Positions 33,743 to 42,387 of a DNA stretch of 64,000 nt are shown piece after piece. This stretch comes from Sinorhizobium fredii USDA 205. GTDB lineage: Bacteria > Pseudomonadota > Alphaproteobacteria > Rhizobiales > Rhizobiaceae. The first letter of the stretch is position 1, and each line of letters starts with the position of its first letter. The notes below the pieces were generated by a model that was given only the letters and a program-made list of their open reading frames with translations, was not told the origin of the DNA and searched no databases. The position numbers and the translations under genes were made by a program. Where the stretch lies: positions 62,001 to 126,000 of the forward strand of contig NZ_AUTC01000157.1 of the NCBI RefSeq assembly GCF_001461695.1, written 5' to 3'.

Positions 33743-34237
33743 TCATCCGGAGCGATCAGTCCCGGCCTGAATCGATCTTGCGTCGCATAAGGCCTGCAAA
33801 CGGTCGATGAAGGGGCTCTGAGCTGCATTGATCTTCGCCCGCGCATCGGCGAGCGTGAACCATTCGGCACGGTCCACCTCCGGGAAGGATTGGATGCGAC
33901 CGCTCTTGGGCGGCCACTCCATCTCGAACAGGTTGCTGCGAATGCTGGCAATGTCGAACTCGCTCTCGCCCGCAAAGGCGGCCACCAGCTTGCCGCTCTT
34001 CAGGCGCTCTTCGCCAAGCGGTTCCAGCGCCCCCGTCACCGCGATGCCGGTCTCCTCGAAAAACTCACGGCGCGCCGCAGCTTCCGGCTCCTCGCCGGCC
34101 CCGTACTCGCCTTTCGGGATCGACCAGGCCCCGAGATCCCGGTTGCTCCAGAAGGGCCCGCCGGGGTGAACGAGCAGGACGAGAAGCGCACCGGCTTCGT
34201 ATTTGTAGAGCACGATGCCCGCGCTTTTCTTCGGCAT
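33743..34237 (-). CDS. NUDIX hydrolase
   Basis: 164 aa starting MPKKSAGIVLYKYEAGALLV. The Nudix box is intact: GEYGAGEEPEAAARREFFEE followed by TGI, near residue 43. NLFEMEWPPKSGRIQSFPE and WFTLADA complete the fold. It converges with cysG (26 bp between stops) and is divergent from the alcohol dehydrogenase. Likely hydrolyses a nucleotide-like diphosphate; the substrate cannot be told from sequence. Confidence 0.92.
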   Translation of the reverse strand: MPKKSAGIVLYKYEAGALLVLLVHPGGPFWSNRDLGAWSIPKGEYGAGEEPEAAARREFFEETGIAVTGALEPLGEERLKSGKLVAAFAGESEFDIASIRSNLFEMEWPPKSGRIQSFPEVDRAEWFTLADARAKINAAQSPFIDRLQALCDARSIQAGTDRSG

Positions 34238-34322
34238 GTCCGATCCTCCGATAGATAGCCCGACGGCAGTCTCGACCTTGGCGGCCAGGGCAGGATATCA
34301 TCGATGAACCGGCTTCGGATGA

Positions 34323-35348
34323 ATGTCCGTGGCACAGCAGATCATTTCAACCAGGCCGACATCCATGCGGGCGATGGTTCTCGAAGAAATCGGCAAGCCG
34401 CTGGTGGCGGTCAAGCGGCCTCTGCCGGGGCCGCTCCCCGGCCAGGTGCAGCTCAAGGTCGAAGCCTGCGCCGTATGCCGCACGGACCTGCATGTGGTCG
34501 ATGGAGACCTGCCGCGGCCGAAGCTGCCGCTCGTTCCCGGCCACGAGATCGTCGGCATTGTCGAGGCGGTTGGTAGCGGAGTGGATTCCGCCAGGATCGG
34601 TCGCCGCGTCGGCGTGCCGTGGCTCGGCCATACCTGTCGGACATGCTTCTATTGCCGCTCGAACAGGGAAAACCTCTGCGACAGTCCATTGTTCACCGGC
34701 TATAGCCGCGACGGCGGCTTTGCCACGCATGTGGTCGCGGATGCCGACTATGCCTTCGATCTCGACGCTGCCGGCGACCCCGTGTCGCTCGCGCCTCTGC
34801 TTTGCGCCGGCCTTATCGGTTGGCGATCGCTGAAGCGGGCCGGCGACGGTCAGAAGATTGGCATTTACGGCTTCGGCGCCGCCGCGCACATCGTCACCCA
34901 GCTCTGTCTGTGGCAGGGGAAGAAGGTCTTCGCCTTCACGCGGCTCGCAGACACGGCGGCACAGCGCTTCGCCCTCGATCTCGGCGCGACCTGGGCGGGT
35001 GCTTCGGACGAAGCGCCGCCGGAGCACCTGGATGCGGCGATCATCTTCGCCCCGGTTGGAGACCTCGTGCCGATCGCACTGAAGGCGGTGCGCAAGGGCG
35101 GGCGTGTCGTCTGCGGCGGCATTCATATGACCGACCTTCCTGCCATGCCCTATGCGGCGCTTTGGGGCGAGCGCGAGCTCCTGTCTGTTGCGAACCTGAC
35201 GCGCCAGGACGCCCGCGAGTTCCTCGCGATCGCCGCCGAGGCCGGCGTGCGCACCCGAACCACCGTCTATCCGCTCGACAAGGCAAATGCCGCCCTCGAT
35301 GATCTTCGCGCCAGCCGCTTGATTGGCGCCGCCGTGCTGGTGCCGTAA
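34323..35348 (+). CDS. Zinc-dependent alcohol dehydrogenase
   Basis: 341 aa. GroES-like N-terminal part: catalytic zinc ligands in EACAVCRTDLHVV and PGHEIVG, structural zinc in TCRTCFYCRSNRENLC. NAD(P) fold: IGIYGFGAAAHIVTQLCLWQ. It resembles the AdhP/AdhA propanol-preferring group. An alternative start at 34365 would remove the first 14 residues. It sits beside an oxygen-regulated pair of genes, so it may help fermentative metabolism under low oxygen; this is inference. Confidence 0.92.
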   Translation: MSVAQQIISTRPTSMRAMVLEEIGKPLVAVKRPLPGPLPGQVQLKVEACAVCRTDLHVVDGDLPRPKLPLVPGHEIVGIVEAVGSGVDSARIGRRVGVPWLGHTCRTCFYCRSNRENLCDSPLFTGYSRDGGFATHVVADADYAFDLDAAGDPVSLAPLLCAGLIGWRSLKRAGDGQKIGIYGFGAAAHIVTQLCLWQGKKVFAFTRLADTAAQRFALDLGATWAGASDEAPPEHLDAAIIFAPVGDLVPIALKAVRKGGRVVCGGIHMTDLPAMPYAALWGERELLSVANLTRQDAREFLAIAAEAGVRTRTTVYPLDKANAALDDLRASRLIGAAVLVP

Positions 35349-35835
35349 GGTCGTGTTTCGATAGACGCACGGTGGTTCAACGCCCTGTCTTCCTCCACGG
35401 CGGCACGTCCGGTCATTTCGTCGACGCTGATGCAATAAAAAAGGTGCGGTGAAGCGCCGAGCGTCTGCCGGGGCCCCGGCTTCAATCCCCCAGGCTCCCA
35501 CCAGTTGACATGTTCCTGGAGAAGAGACCAGGCGTGCAGGCGCTCGGCATGCCATTGCGTCGTCTCCGGAAGCTCCTGATACTGCCCGAATAGGAGCACG
35601 CTCTTCCACTGATGCGCGCTTGAAAAGACGTCAATCTGCACGCAGACATGCGGATTGGCTCGCATCCACTCGATCTTCCGGCCCGGCATCGAGAAGCTGT
35701 AGAGGCAACGTCCGCATAGGCATAGTGGATCGGCACGACGTAGGGCCGGTCCTCCTTGGAGCAGGCGAGCCGGGCGAGCCGCCCGGACTTGACGACGGCG
35801 ATGCACTCCTCTTCAGTCATTTCCCTGATGAGCAT
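35267..35835 (-). pseudogene. Pyridoxamine 5'-phosphate oxidase-like (flavin-binding) protein, frameshifted
   Basis: The N-terminal part (MLIREMTEEECIAVVKSGRL, then KEDRPYVVPIHYAYAD) is in one frame from 35835. The rest (LYSFSMPGRKIEWMRANPHV, LLFGQYQELPETTQWHAERL, HLFYCISVDEMTGR) is in another frame ending at 35267. The switch is near 35705, where one missing base explains both frames. The combined protein of about 165-190 aa is a flavin/F420-type split-barrel oxidase of the PPOX family. It is divergent from the second frameshifted gene across a FixK/FNR box. Its 3' end overlaps the adh 3' end. Confidence 0.8.
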
Positions 35836-35950
35836 GATTCAATCCCTTCATCAAGCGATCTAAATGCTCTAGTCTATGGCCCGAGTGCCGGACCGGCCTT
35901 GACCGAGGTCAAGACCGGAGGTGTGCTGCGGCGAAGGTCGTGCGCATACG

Positions 35951-35966
35951 ATTGATACGGATCAAT
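35951..35966. promoter_or_regulatory. FixK/FNR-type anaerobox
   Basis: ATTGATACGGATCAAT is a perfect palindrome carrying TTGAT-N4-ATCAA, the FNR/FixK consensus. It lies 116 bp upstream of the flavin-protein start (35835, minus) and 160 bp upstream of the phasin-like start (36126, plus). It suggests induction of both genes at low oxygen. Confidence 0.85.
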
Positions 35967-36125
35967 GATCGCACGGGCTGGCCACCTTAGCTTGGCACTC
36001 AAAAGGCACCGCCAATCCGCCCGCGTAGAGGGCGCCCACCACTTTCCGAACGACGCGATCAGTCGTCATGCATGATTTCGATTTGCGATGAGACAGCGAG
36101 ATGCTGCAGAAAAGGAGGTTCTGCG

Positions 36126-36514
36126 ATGGCCAAGAAAATATCCGACACACTTCCCCCCGCGGCCTGGCCCCAATGGCCGGTAGGTCCCGAAGGTCGATCG
36201 CTGATGCTGTCGGCGGCGCGCTTTCAGGCCGATATGCTGCATACCGCGTTGCGCGGTCAGATCGAGGCGCTCACCTTATGCAAAGCCGCAGCGAGCAGCA
36301 TCTGCAACTCTGGGAGGATCTGCTCGCGTCGGACTATGCACGCGACGGCTTCGACCTCTATTGCAGTTTCTGGCGCAATGCCTTCCAGGACTATTCCGAC
36401 GAGGCGGAGCGGTTCACGCGGATGGGAGCGCAGCTTGCCACCGACGCAGCAAAGCGCGTGAGCGAGGAGCAAGAAGAGCTGACCGAGAAAGTGGCGCGGC
36501 AGATGGTGATGTGA
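36126..36514 (+). pseudogene. Phasin-like small protein, frameshifted
   Basis: MAKKISDTLPPAAWPQWPVG (GGAGG site) continues to about ALRGQIEALTL in one frame. It then resumes as LMQSRSEQHLQLWEDLLASD and YARDGFDLYCSFWRNAFQDY in the next frame, ending KVARQMVM at 36514. One base missing near 36276 explains it. The combined protein of about 130 aa is helical and acidic, like phasin/granule-associated proteins. The name is a guess from composition. The start is 160 bp from the FixK/FNR box. Confidence 0.62.
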
Positions 36515-36553
36515 CGCCGCGGCGCTCCTGCTGCCGGTGGCGTCTCGCTTCTG

Positions 36554-37327
36554 TCACTCCGAGGAGCGTCCGGTCTTGGCCGCGAGCAGCTCGGCCAGCT
36601 CCATCGGGAAGGGGAAGATGATCGTCGAGTTCTTCTCGCCGGCGATGACGTTGAGCGTGCTCAGGTAGCGCAGTTGCATCGCCTGGGGCTGGCGGGCGAG
36701 GATTTGCGCCGCCTCGAGCAGCTTTGCGGCCGCCTGCTGCTCGCCCTCGGCGTTAATGACCTTGGCGCGCCGCTCGCGTTCGGCTTCCGCCTGGCGGGCG
36801 ATGGCCCGGATCATCGATTCATTGATGTCGACATGCTTGATCTCGACGGTCGCGACCTTGATACCCCAGGCATCGGTCTGCACGTCGAGGATTTTCTGGA
36901 TGTCGTCGTTCAGCCGATCGCGTTCCGCCAGCATCTCGTCGAGGTCATGCTTGCCGAGCACCGATCGCAAGGTCGTCTGGGCGAGCTGGCTCGTCGCGGC
37001 CATGAAATCCTCGACCTGGATCGTCGATTTCTCCGCATCGATCACCCGGAAATAGATGACCGCGCTGACCCGGACCGAAACGTTGTCATGGGATATGACG
37101 TCCTGGCTCGGCACGTCGAGCACGCGGGTCCTGAGATCGACCCGCACCATCTGTTGCACATAGGGAAGAAGCAGAATGAGACCAGGCCCCTTGACCCCTG
37201 TGAAGCGGCCGAGGGTGAAGATGACGCCGCGCTCATATTCCCGCAGGATCCGGATCGCATAGGCGATGACGATCAGCAGGACAAACAGCGCCGCGGCGAG
37301 CGGAACGAGACTTCCAAACAAGGGCAT
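36554..37327 (-). CDS. SPFH/Band 7 (slipin-type stomatin) membrane protein
   Basis: 257 aa from MPLFGSLVPLAAALFVLLIV, a single N-terminal membrane anchor. The Band 7 domain follows (EYERGVIFTLGRFTGVKGPG, RTRVLDVPSQDVISHDNVSV, VAAVEIKHVD-like VATVEIKHVDINESMIRAIA), then an acidic coiled-coil ending RQPQAMQLRYLSTLNVIAGE. GGAGG lies five bases before the ATG at 37327. Slipins are nearly always paired with NfeD proteins; here NfeD is directly upstream. The pair is thought to form membrane microdomains. Confidence 0.93.
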   Translation of the reverse strand: MPLFGSLVPLAAALFVLLIVIAYAIRILREYERGVIFTLGRFTGVKGPGLILLLPYVQQMVRVDLRTRVLDVPSQDVISHDNVSVRVSAVIYFRVIDAEKSTIQVEDFMAATSQLAQTTLRSVLGKHDLDEMLAERDRLNDDIQKILDVQTDAWGIKVATVEIKHVDINESMIRAIARQAEAERERRAKVINAEGEQQAAAKLLEAAQILARQPQAMQLRYLSTLNVIAGEKNSTIIFPFPMELAELLAAKTGRSSE

Positions 37328-37341
37328 CAATTCCTCCACTT

Positions 37342-38709
37342 CTAGCTTCTTTTTGCCCGGCGCTCGACTTCGAGCGTCAAACCGTCCCGGCCGACGACCA
37401 TCACGTCCTCGCCGGGACCGAGCGGCTCGTCGCTCACCGCCCTCCAGCGTTCCCCATGCGCGATAACGTAACCTCCGGCCCCTGCCCAGGTATCAACCTT
37501 GCCGAAAATGCCGATCATCTGCTCGCCTCCCGTGGCGATCTTGTGCCGGCGCGACAGGAACGCGAGACGGGCGACGATGAGGCTGAAGGCGAAGCTTGCG
37601 ATCGCCACCCCTCCGAGAACCGGCCAGGACACCTGCAGGCCCGGCACGTCGGTGTCGAACAGGATGGCGGCACCGAGCACGATGGCCACGCCGCCGCCGA
37701 GCCCGAGAACGCCAAAGGACGGCGCGTGCGCTTCTGCCACCAGCAGCGCCACCCCGAGGATGATCAACCCGATACCGGCGTAGCTTACCGGCAGCACCGC
37801 CAGGGCGTAGAGACCGAGCAGCAGGCAGATACCGCCGATCGTGCCGGGAACCACGGTGCCAGGCGTCAGGAACTCGAAGATCAACCCGTAAATGCCGACG
37901 ATCATCAGCAGCAGCGCGACATTCGGATCGGTGATCACCGAGAGGAGCCGCGTGCGCCAGTCGGGCAGGACGTCTTCAGCGGCGAGTCCCGTCGTATCAA
38001 GCCGGCTGTCGGCCTGACCGATGCGAACCGTCCGGCCATGGGCCTGCTTGAGAAGGTCCTCGACAGTGACGGCAGTGAAATCGACGACCTTCTCCCGTAC
38101 CGCCGCCGGCGAAGAAAGGCTCGCGGCCTCGCGCACGGCCTTCTCGGCCCAATCGGCATTGCGATTTCGCAGTTCGGCCAGCCCACGTATATAGGCCACC
38201 GCGTCGTTGATCAGTTTTGCCTCGCCGGCACTCGATGGCGGCTTGGGGGCGTCGGGCTTTCCTTGCTCGTCGGGAGTCTCCTTGCCGTCTTCCTCGTCGC
38301 CACCGAACAGCCCTCCCCCGATGGCGATCGGCGTGGCGGCGCCCAGATTGGTCCCCGGCGCCATCGCCGCCACGTGGCTGGCGTAAAGGATATAGGTCCC
38401 GGCGCTCGCCGCCCTAGCGCCACTCGGCGCGACGAAACTGGCGACCGGCACGGAGGAATCGAGGATGGCGCGGATAATGTCCCGCATCGACGTATCGAGG
38501 CCACCCGGCGTATCCATCTGCAGGACCACCAGCGCCACGCCGCGATCCTCGGCGCGTTGCAATCCCCGGATCACATATTCCGCCGTCGCCGGACTGATCG
38601 CGCCGTTCACATGCAGGACCAAGGCAACCCGCTCGGCCGCGGACACAGATGAAACTGGAAACGCGAAGGCCGACAGCAGGAACAGCACCAGCGTGAGGAT
38701 TCGGGACAT
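37342..38709 (-). CDS. NfeD-family membrane serine protease
   Basis: 455 aa. Signal peptide or first span (residues 1-25), then a ClpP-like domain: QMDTPGGLDTSMRDIIRAIL and SGARAASAGTYILYASHVAA, where the second serine belongs to the Ser-Lys dyad. The C-terminal half has four membrane spans (from DPNVALLLMIVGIYGLI to GVAIASFAFSLIVARLAFLS) and a small OB-fold NfeD domain (IGIFGKVDTWAGAGGYVIAH). It is a partner of the slipin that starts 14 bp downstream. Long form with protease domain, as in Pyrococcus PH1510. Confidence 0.93.
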   Translation of the reverse strand: MSRILTLVLFLLSAFAFPVSSVSAAERVALVLHVNGAISPATAEYVIRGLQRAEDRGVALVVLQMDTPGGLDTSMRDIIRAILDSSVPVASFVAPSGARAASAGTYILYASHVAAMAPGTNLGAATPIAIGGGLFGGDEEDGKETPDEQGKPDAPKPPSSAGEAKLINDAVAYIRGLAELRNRNADWAEKAVREAASLSSPAAVREKVVDFTAVTVEDLLKQAHGRTVRIGQADSRLDTTGLAAEDVLPDWRTRLLSVITDPNVALLLMIVGIYGLIFEFLTPGTVVPGTIGGICLLLGLYALAVLPVSYAGIGLIILGVALLVAEAHAPSFGVLGLGGGVAIVLGAAILFDTDVPGLQVSWPVLGGVAIASFAFSLIVARLAFLSRRHKIATGGEQMIGIFGKVDTWAGAGGYVIAHGERWRAVSDEPLGPGEDVMVVGRDGLTLEVERRAKRS

Positions 38710-39019
38710 TCGCCGTCCAAGCCTCTAGGTCTTACGATCGGCAGAATAGAAGCTCGGACCGCCGTAGCGGTTATCCAATCCGCTCTACCTGTCGTCGAAA
38801 TTCATGCTTTCTAATATAGGGCAGAATGAGGAGAAGCGTAAGAGATGCGCATTTCCGACCTGCCGCGCAAGTTGTACCGGTGCCGACAGCGGTGTTTTGT
38901 GTGCTCGCAGGAAAACGTGGGCAAAAAGAGACTACGCCGCAGCAGCCAAGATCTGCGATTGACTCCCCTATCTGAAAGGTGATATTTATTTGAGTAATCG
39001 TTAACCCAAGGAACCCTTC
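38710..39019. other. Intergenic region between nfeD and the fructoside regulator
   Basis: About 310 bp with no convincing ORF. AT-rich near 38970-39010. It contains a LacI half-palindrome at 38994-39005 close to the regulator start. Nothing else was identified. Confidence 0.5.
38994..39005. promoter_or_regulatory. Probable LacI operator upstream of the fructoside regulator
   Basis: GTAATCGTTAAC is close to the palindrome GTAAACGTTTAC found at 40073-40084. Both fit GTAA(A/T)CGTT(T/A)AC. It lies 15 bp before the regulator start, so autoregulation is likely. Confidence 0.55.
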
Positions 39020-40024
39020 GTGACCATCTCTCTAACCGACATAGCCGAACGCGCCGGCGTCTCCGTCAAGACGGTTTCGGGTGCCCTGCACGGCGGCTCG
39101 GCGAGAATGTCCGATGAGACGCGGCAGCGCATCAAGGAAATCGCCGAGGAACTCGGCTACGTCACCAATCTCGCCGCGCGCAGCATGCGACAGGGCTGGA
39201 TGCCGCTGATCGGCGTTGTCGCCGACGAGTTGATCACTTCCCCTTTCGCCACCGAGATCATCCGTGGCCTGGACGGCGCTGCACGGGCCTCCGACATTGC
39301 TGTGTTCGCGATGACACTCAGCGGCCGCCGGGACATCGGCTCGGTGCTCGAGGAAGTGCGCCGCTTCCGTCCGCGGGCGATCGCCTATGCTTCAATGTAT
39401 CACAAGGTTGTGTCGCTGCCCGAGGAGTTTGCCGGAACTGTCGGCGTGATGATCAATTGCCGCGACGTGAACGATCGGGTGACCTCTCTCGTTCCGGACG
39501 AAGTCGGCGCCGCCCATGAGATTACCAGCTACTTGATCGATGCCGGGCGCCGGAACATCGCCTTCATCAACCTGCCGGGTCTCCTCGCCGGTGAATTGCG
39601 CGAGGCCGGCTTTCGCAAGGCCTTGACCGAGGCTGGGCTTGACGGCGCCGGCGCTCAGGTGCTGCCGGCGGTGCGTCGCGCAACCTATAGCGACAGGGCG
39701 CACAGCCTCGTATTGTCGCATGTCACCGAGCTGATGAGGGGCGGCGAGCCCCCCGATGCGATCCTGTGCGGCAACGACCGCGTCGCGATGGAGGTCTACG
39801 CGGCGCTGAGACGGGAGGGCGCACAGATCCCCGATGATGTCGCCGTCGCCAGCTTCGACAACCAGGTCGACATCGCCTCGCGCCTCGATCCGCCGTTGAC
39901 GACCATGGCCCTGCCGCATCGCGCCATGGGCCGTATGGCTGCCGACATTCTGCTTTCGAGCGATGCGGTACCCGGGGAGGTGCGCAAGTTGCCGTTCCAA
40001 TTGGTGGAGCGGTCATCCGTCTGA
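39020..40024 (+). CDS. LacI-family transcriptional regulator of the fructoside operon
   Basis: 334 aa with a GTG start at 39020 (AAGGAA ahead). The HTH reads TISLTDIAERAGVSVKTVSG, followed by the LacI hinge EELGYVTNLAARSMRQG. The C-terminal ligand-binding domain carries GVVADELITSPFATEIIRGL and ILCGNDRVAMEVYAALR. It is first gene of the cluster and reads in the same direction as the transporter and hydrolase genes. It would bind the GTAAACGTTTAC-type sites and respond to an imported fructoside or to a phosphorylated product. Confidence 0.92.
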   Translation: MTISLTDIAERAGVSVKTVSGALHGGSARMSDETRQRIKEIAEELGYVTNLAARSMRQGWMPLIGVVADELITSPFATEIIRGLDGAARASDIAVFAMTLSGRRDIGSVLEEVRRFRPRAIAYASMYHKVVSLPEEFAGTVGVMINCRDVNDRVTSLVPDEVGAAHEITSYLIDAGRRNIAFINLPGLLAGELREAGFRKALTEAGLDGAGAQVLPAVRRATYSDRAHSLVLSHVTELMRGGEPPDAILCGNDRVAMEVYAALRREGAQIPDDVAVASFDNQVDIASRLDPPLTTMALPHRAMGRMAADILLSSDAVPGEVRKLPFQLVERSSV

Positions 40025-40059
40025 ATTCAACAGCAGTGTGAAACCCGTTGAGGAGGAGT

Positions 40060-41361
40060 ATGATAATCATGGGTAAACGTTTACTTCAAGCACTCATAGC
40101 GTCCGCGGCCTTGGGCGTCGTCATGACCCATGCCGAGGCGAAGACGGTCATCCAGGTGATGCATCAGGGCGATCCCGGCTGGGTCACGACCTATGGCGAC
40201 GTCGCCAAGCGTTTCGAGGCGGCCAATCCTGACGTCGATGTCGAACTGATCTATGCGCCACACGACGCCTATAACGAGAAATTCAGCGCCGCCGTAATGT
40301 CCAAGCAGCTGCCGGACGTCATGGAGCTCGACGCGCCGTTCCTCGCCAACTACGTCTGGTCCGGCTACCTGCAGCCGATCAAGCCGTTGATCGACCAGGA
40401 CATCCTCGAAGACATGACGGAGTCCAACGTCGCGCAGGGCACCTACCCGATCGACAAGGAGCTTTACGCCGTCGGCCTCACCGATTCCTCCGTCGTCCTC
40501 TACGGCAACAGGAAATATCTGGAAGCGGTCGGCGCCCGCATCCCGAAGGGAGTGGACGACGCCTGGACGCGCGAGGAATTCGAGGGCTACCTCGAGAAAC
40601 TCTCGAAGCTCGAAGGCGTGAAGTGGCCAATCGACACGTTCCGTGGCTACGGCATCAAGACCGAATGGATCACCTATGCCTATGGCCCGATCCTGCAATC
40701 GGCGGGCTGCGACCTGATCGATCGCAAAACCTGGAAGTCGGTGGGGACTCTCGATAGCGATCCCTGCGTCAATGCGCTGACGATGATGCAGAAATGGGTG
40801 AAGAACGGTTGGGTCGTGCCGCAATCCTCCGGCACCAACCAGTTCTTCGCCGAGGGGCACCCGGCCGCCCTCGCCTTTGGCGGCCATTGGATCTATGCCG
40901 AAGCCGCCGCCTCGATGAAGGACGACATCGTGGTGATGCCGCTGCCGAAGTTCGGACCGAAGGGTGTCAGCCCGAACGGCACCTGGATCTGGGGCATCAC
41001 CACCGCCTCCGAACATCCGGATATCGCCGGCAAGTTCGTGAGCTTCATGCTGAAGGACAAGCAGTACCGCGACTATGCCAAGGAGGATTCCGCCTATCCG
41101 GGCCTGAAGAGCTTCGCCGCGGATTCCCCCTTGTATAACGTCGGCGGTCCGATGGCGGTCGCCTTCGAGCAGGCATCGAAGACCGCGATCGCACGCCCGC
41201 CGCATCCGGCCTATCCGGCAATCACCTCGGCCTTTATGGGAGCAGTCGACGAAATCTTCAACGACGGCGACGTCAAGGCGGCGCTGACCGCGGCGGCCGA
41301 AAAGATCGACGAAGACATCGAAGAAAACGACGGTTACCCGCCCTTCGACGACCAGCAGTAG
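40060..41361 (+). CDS. Periplasmic substrate-binding protein of a CUT1 sugar ABC importer
   Basis: About 433 aa. The signal peptide is MGKRLLQALIASAALGVVMT with cleavage after AEA. The rest is an SBP_bac_1 fold (VMHQGDPGWVTTYGDVAKRF, GIPVPLIV not present, DGDVKAALTAAAEKIDEDIE at the C terminus). Starts at 40060 and 40069 both follow AGGAGGAG. The LacI-type palindrome GTAAACGTTTAC covers codons 2 to 6 of the 40069 form. It feeds the two permeases downstream. A strong hairpin follows the stop. Confidence 0.92.
   Translation: MIIMGKRLLQALIASAALGVVMTHAEAKTVIQVMHQGDPGWVTTYGDVAKRFEAANPDVDVELIYAPHDAYNEKFSAAVMSKQLPDVMELDAPFLANYVWSGYLQPIKPLIDQDILEDMTESNVAQGTYPIDKELYAVGLTDSSVVLYGNRKYLEAVGARIPKGVDDAWTREEFEGYLEKLSKLEGVKWPIDTFRGYGIKTEWITYAYGPILQSAGCDLIDRKTWKSVGTLDSDPCVNALTMMQKWVKNGWVVPQSSGTNQFFAEGHPAALAFGGHWIYAEAAASMKDDIVVMPLPKFGPKGVSPNGTWIWGITTASEHPDIAGKFVSFMLKDKQYRDYAKEDSAYPGLKSFAADSPLYNVGGPMAVAFEQASKTAIARPPHPAYPAITSAFMGAVDEIFNDGDVKAALTAAAEKIDEDIEENDGYPPFDDQQ
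40073..40084. promoter_or_regulatory. LacI operator inside the start of the binding-protein gene
   Basis: GTAAACGTTTAC is a perfect 12 bp palindrome lying just downstream of the start codons at 40060/40069. A repressor bound here would block the transcript just after its start codon. A similar site lies upstream of the regulator (38994-39005). Confidence 0.7.
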
Positions 41362-41369
41362 CGCTCGTC

Positions 41370-41397
41370 GGCGACCGCGCCCTATCGCGCGGTCGCC
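41370..41397 (+). terminator. Strong hairpin after the CUT1 binding-protein gene
   Basis: GGCGACCGCGC and GCGCGGTCGCC form a perfect 11 bp stem with a six-base loop, 9 bases after the stop. There is no T-run. It likely protects the binding-protein mRNA and lowers expression of the permeases downstream. Confidence 0.65.
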
Positions 41398-41445
41398 CAT
41401 TGGTCGCACTGCGACCGACTTACGCAGTTGATTGAGGAGGAGATC

Positions 41446-42387
41446 ATGACCTTGCAGCAACCGGCGCTGGCCGCGACGGCAGCCTTGGCGCGCCCTGCCC
41501 GACGCAGGGACAAGGGCCGCCTGTTCCAGGAGATCGGCATGCTCGCGCCGGCTGTGGCGCTGCTGACGATCTTCCTCATCGTGCCGTTCCTCCTGTCTTT
41601 CTGGACGGCGATGACCAATCAGCCGCTGGTGCCGCGTCCGACACCGGTCCGCTTCATCGGCTTCACCAACTTTCTGAGGATCTTGAAGGACGACCTGTTC
41701 TGGATCTCGCTCTGGAACGTCTCGCGCTTCACCTTCTGGATCCTGCCGGTGCAATGCGGGCTCGCATTTGCGACGGCCCTGCTGTTGCACCAGAAGCTGC
41801 CGTTCCGCAATTTCTTCCGCGGGCTTTTCTTCCTGCCCGCCATCACCTCGATGGTCGTTGTCTGTGTCATCTGGGGGACGCTATTCCAATATCCGACCGG
41901 GCCGCTCAACCAGGTGATCGGTTTCCTTTCCGCCGGCCGCATCCAGCCGATCGACTGGCTCGGCGACCCCAACTGGGCGATGTTCTCGATCGTGCTGCTC
42001 TCGGCCTGGCAGGCCTATGGCTTTCAGATGATCGTCTATCTTGCCGGGCTGCAGGGCATTCCGGATGAACTCTACGATGCCGCCAGGATCGACGGCGCCA
42101 ATGCCTTCCAGCGCTTTTGGCATGTGACCATGCCCGGCCTGAGACCCACGCATGTCTTCGTGCTGGTCATCACGACCATTCAGGCCTTCAAGCTCTATAC
42201 CCAGGTCGCAGTCCTCACCCAGGGCGGACCGAGAAGCAGCACCGAAACCGTGGTGCATTACATGGTGCGCACCGGCTTCGAAGAGCAGAAGCTTGGGCTC
42301 GCCTCGGCCGTCTCGGTCATTCTGTTCCTCATCGTTCTCGTCATCGCGCTCCTGCAGCGCCAGCTTCTGAGGCGTTTCGATGTCTGA
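41446..42387 (+). CDS. CUT1 sugar ABC transporter permease (MalF-like)
   Basis: 313 aa from MTLQQPALAATAAL with GAGGAGGAG ahead. Six or so spans; the EAA loop reads GIPDELYDAARIDGANAFQR. LAPAVALLTIFLIVPFLLSF is the first span. Pairs with the next permease, which begins 8 bp inside its 3' end. Confidence 0.93.
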   Translation: MTLQQPALAATAALARPARRRDKGRLFQEIGMLAPAVALLTIFLIVPFLLSFWTAMTNQPLVPRPTPVRFIGFTNFLRILKDDLFWISLWNVSRFTFWILPVQCGLAFATALLLHQKLPFRNFFRGLFFLPAITSMVVVCVIWGTLFQYPTGPLNQVIGFLSAGRIQPIDWLGDPNWAMFSIVLLSAWQAYGFQMIVYLAGLQGIPDELYDAARIDGANAFQRFWHVTMPGLRPTHVFVLVITTIQAFKLYTQVAVLTQGGPRSSTETVVHYMVRTGFEEQKLGLASAVSVILFLIVLVIALLQRQLLRRFDV

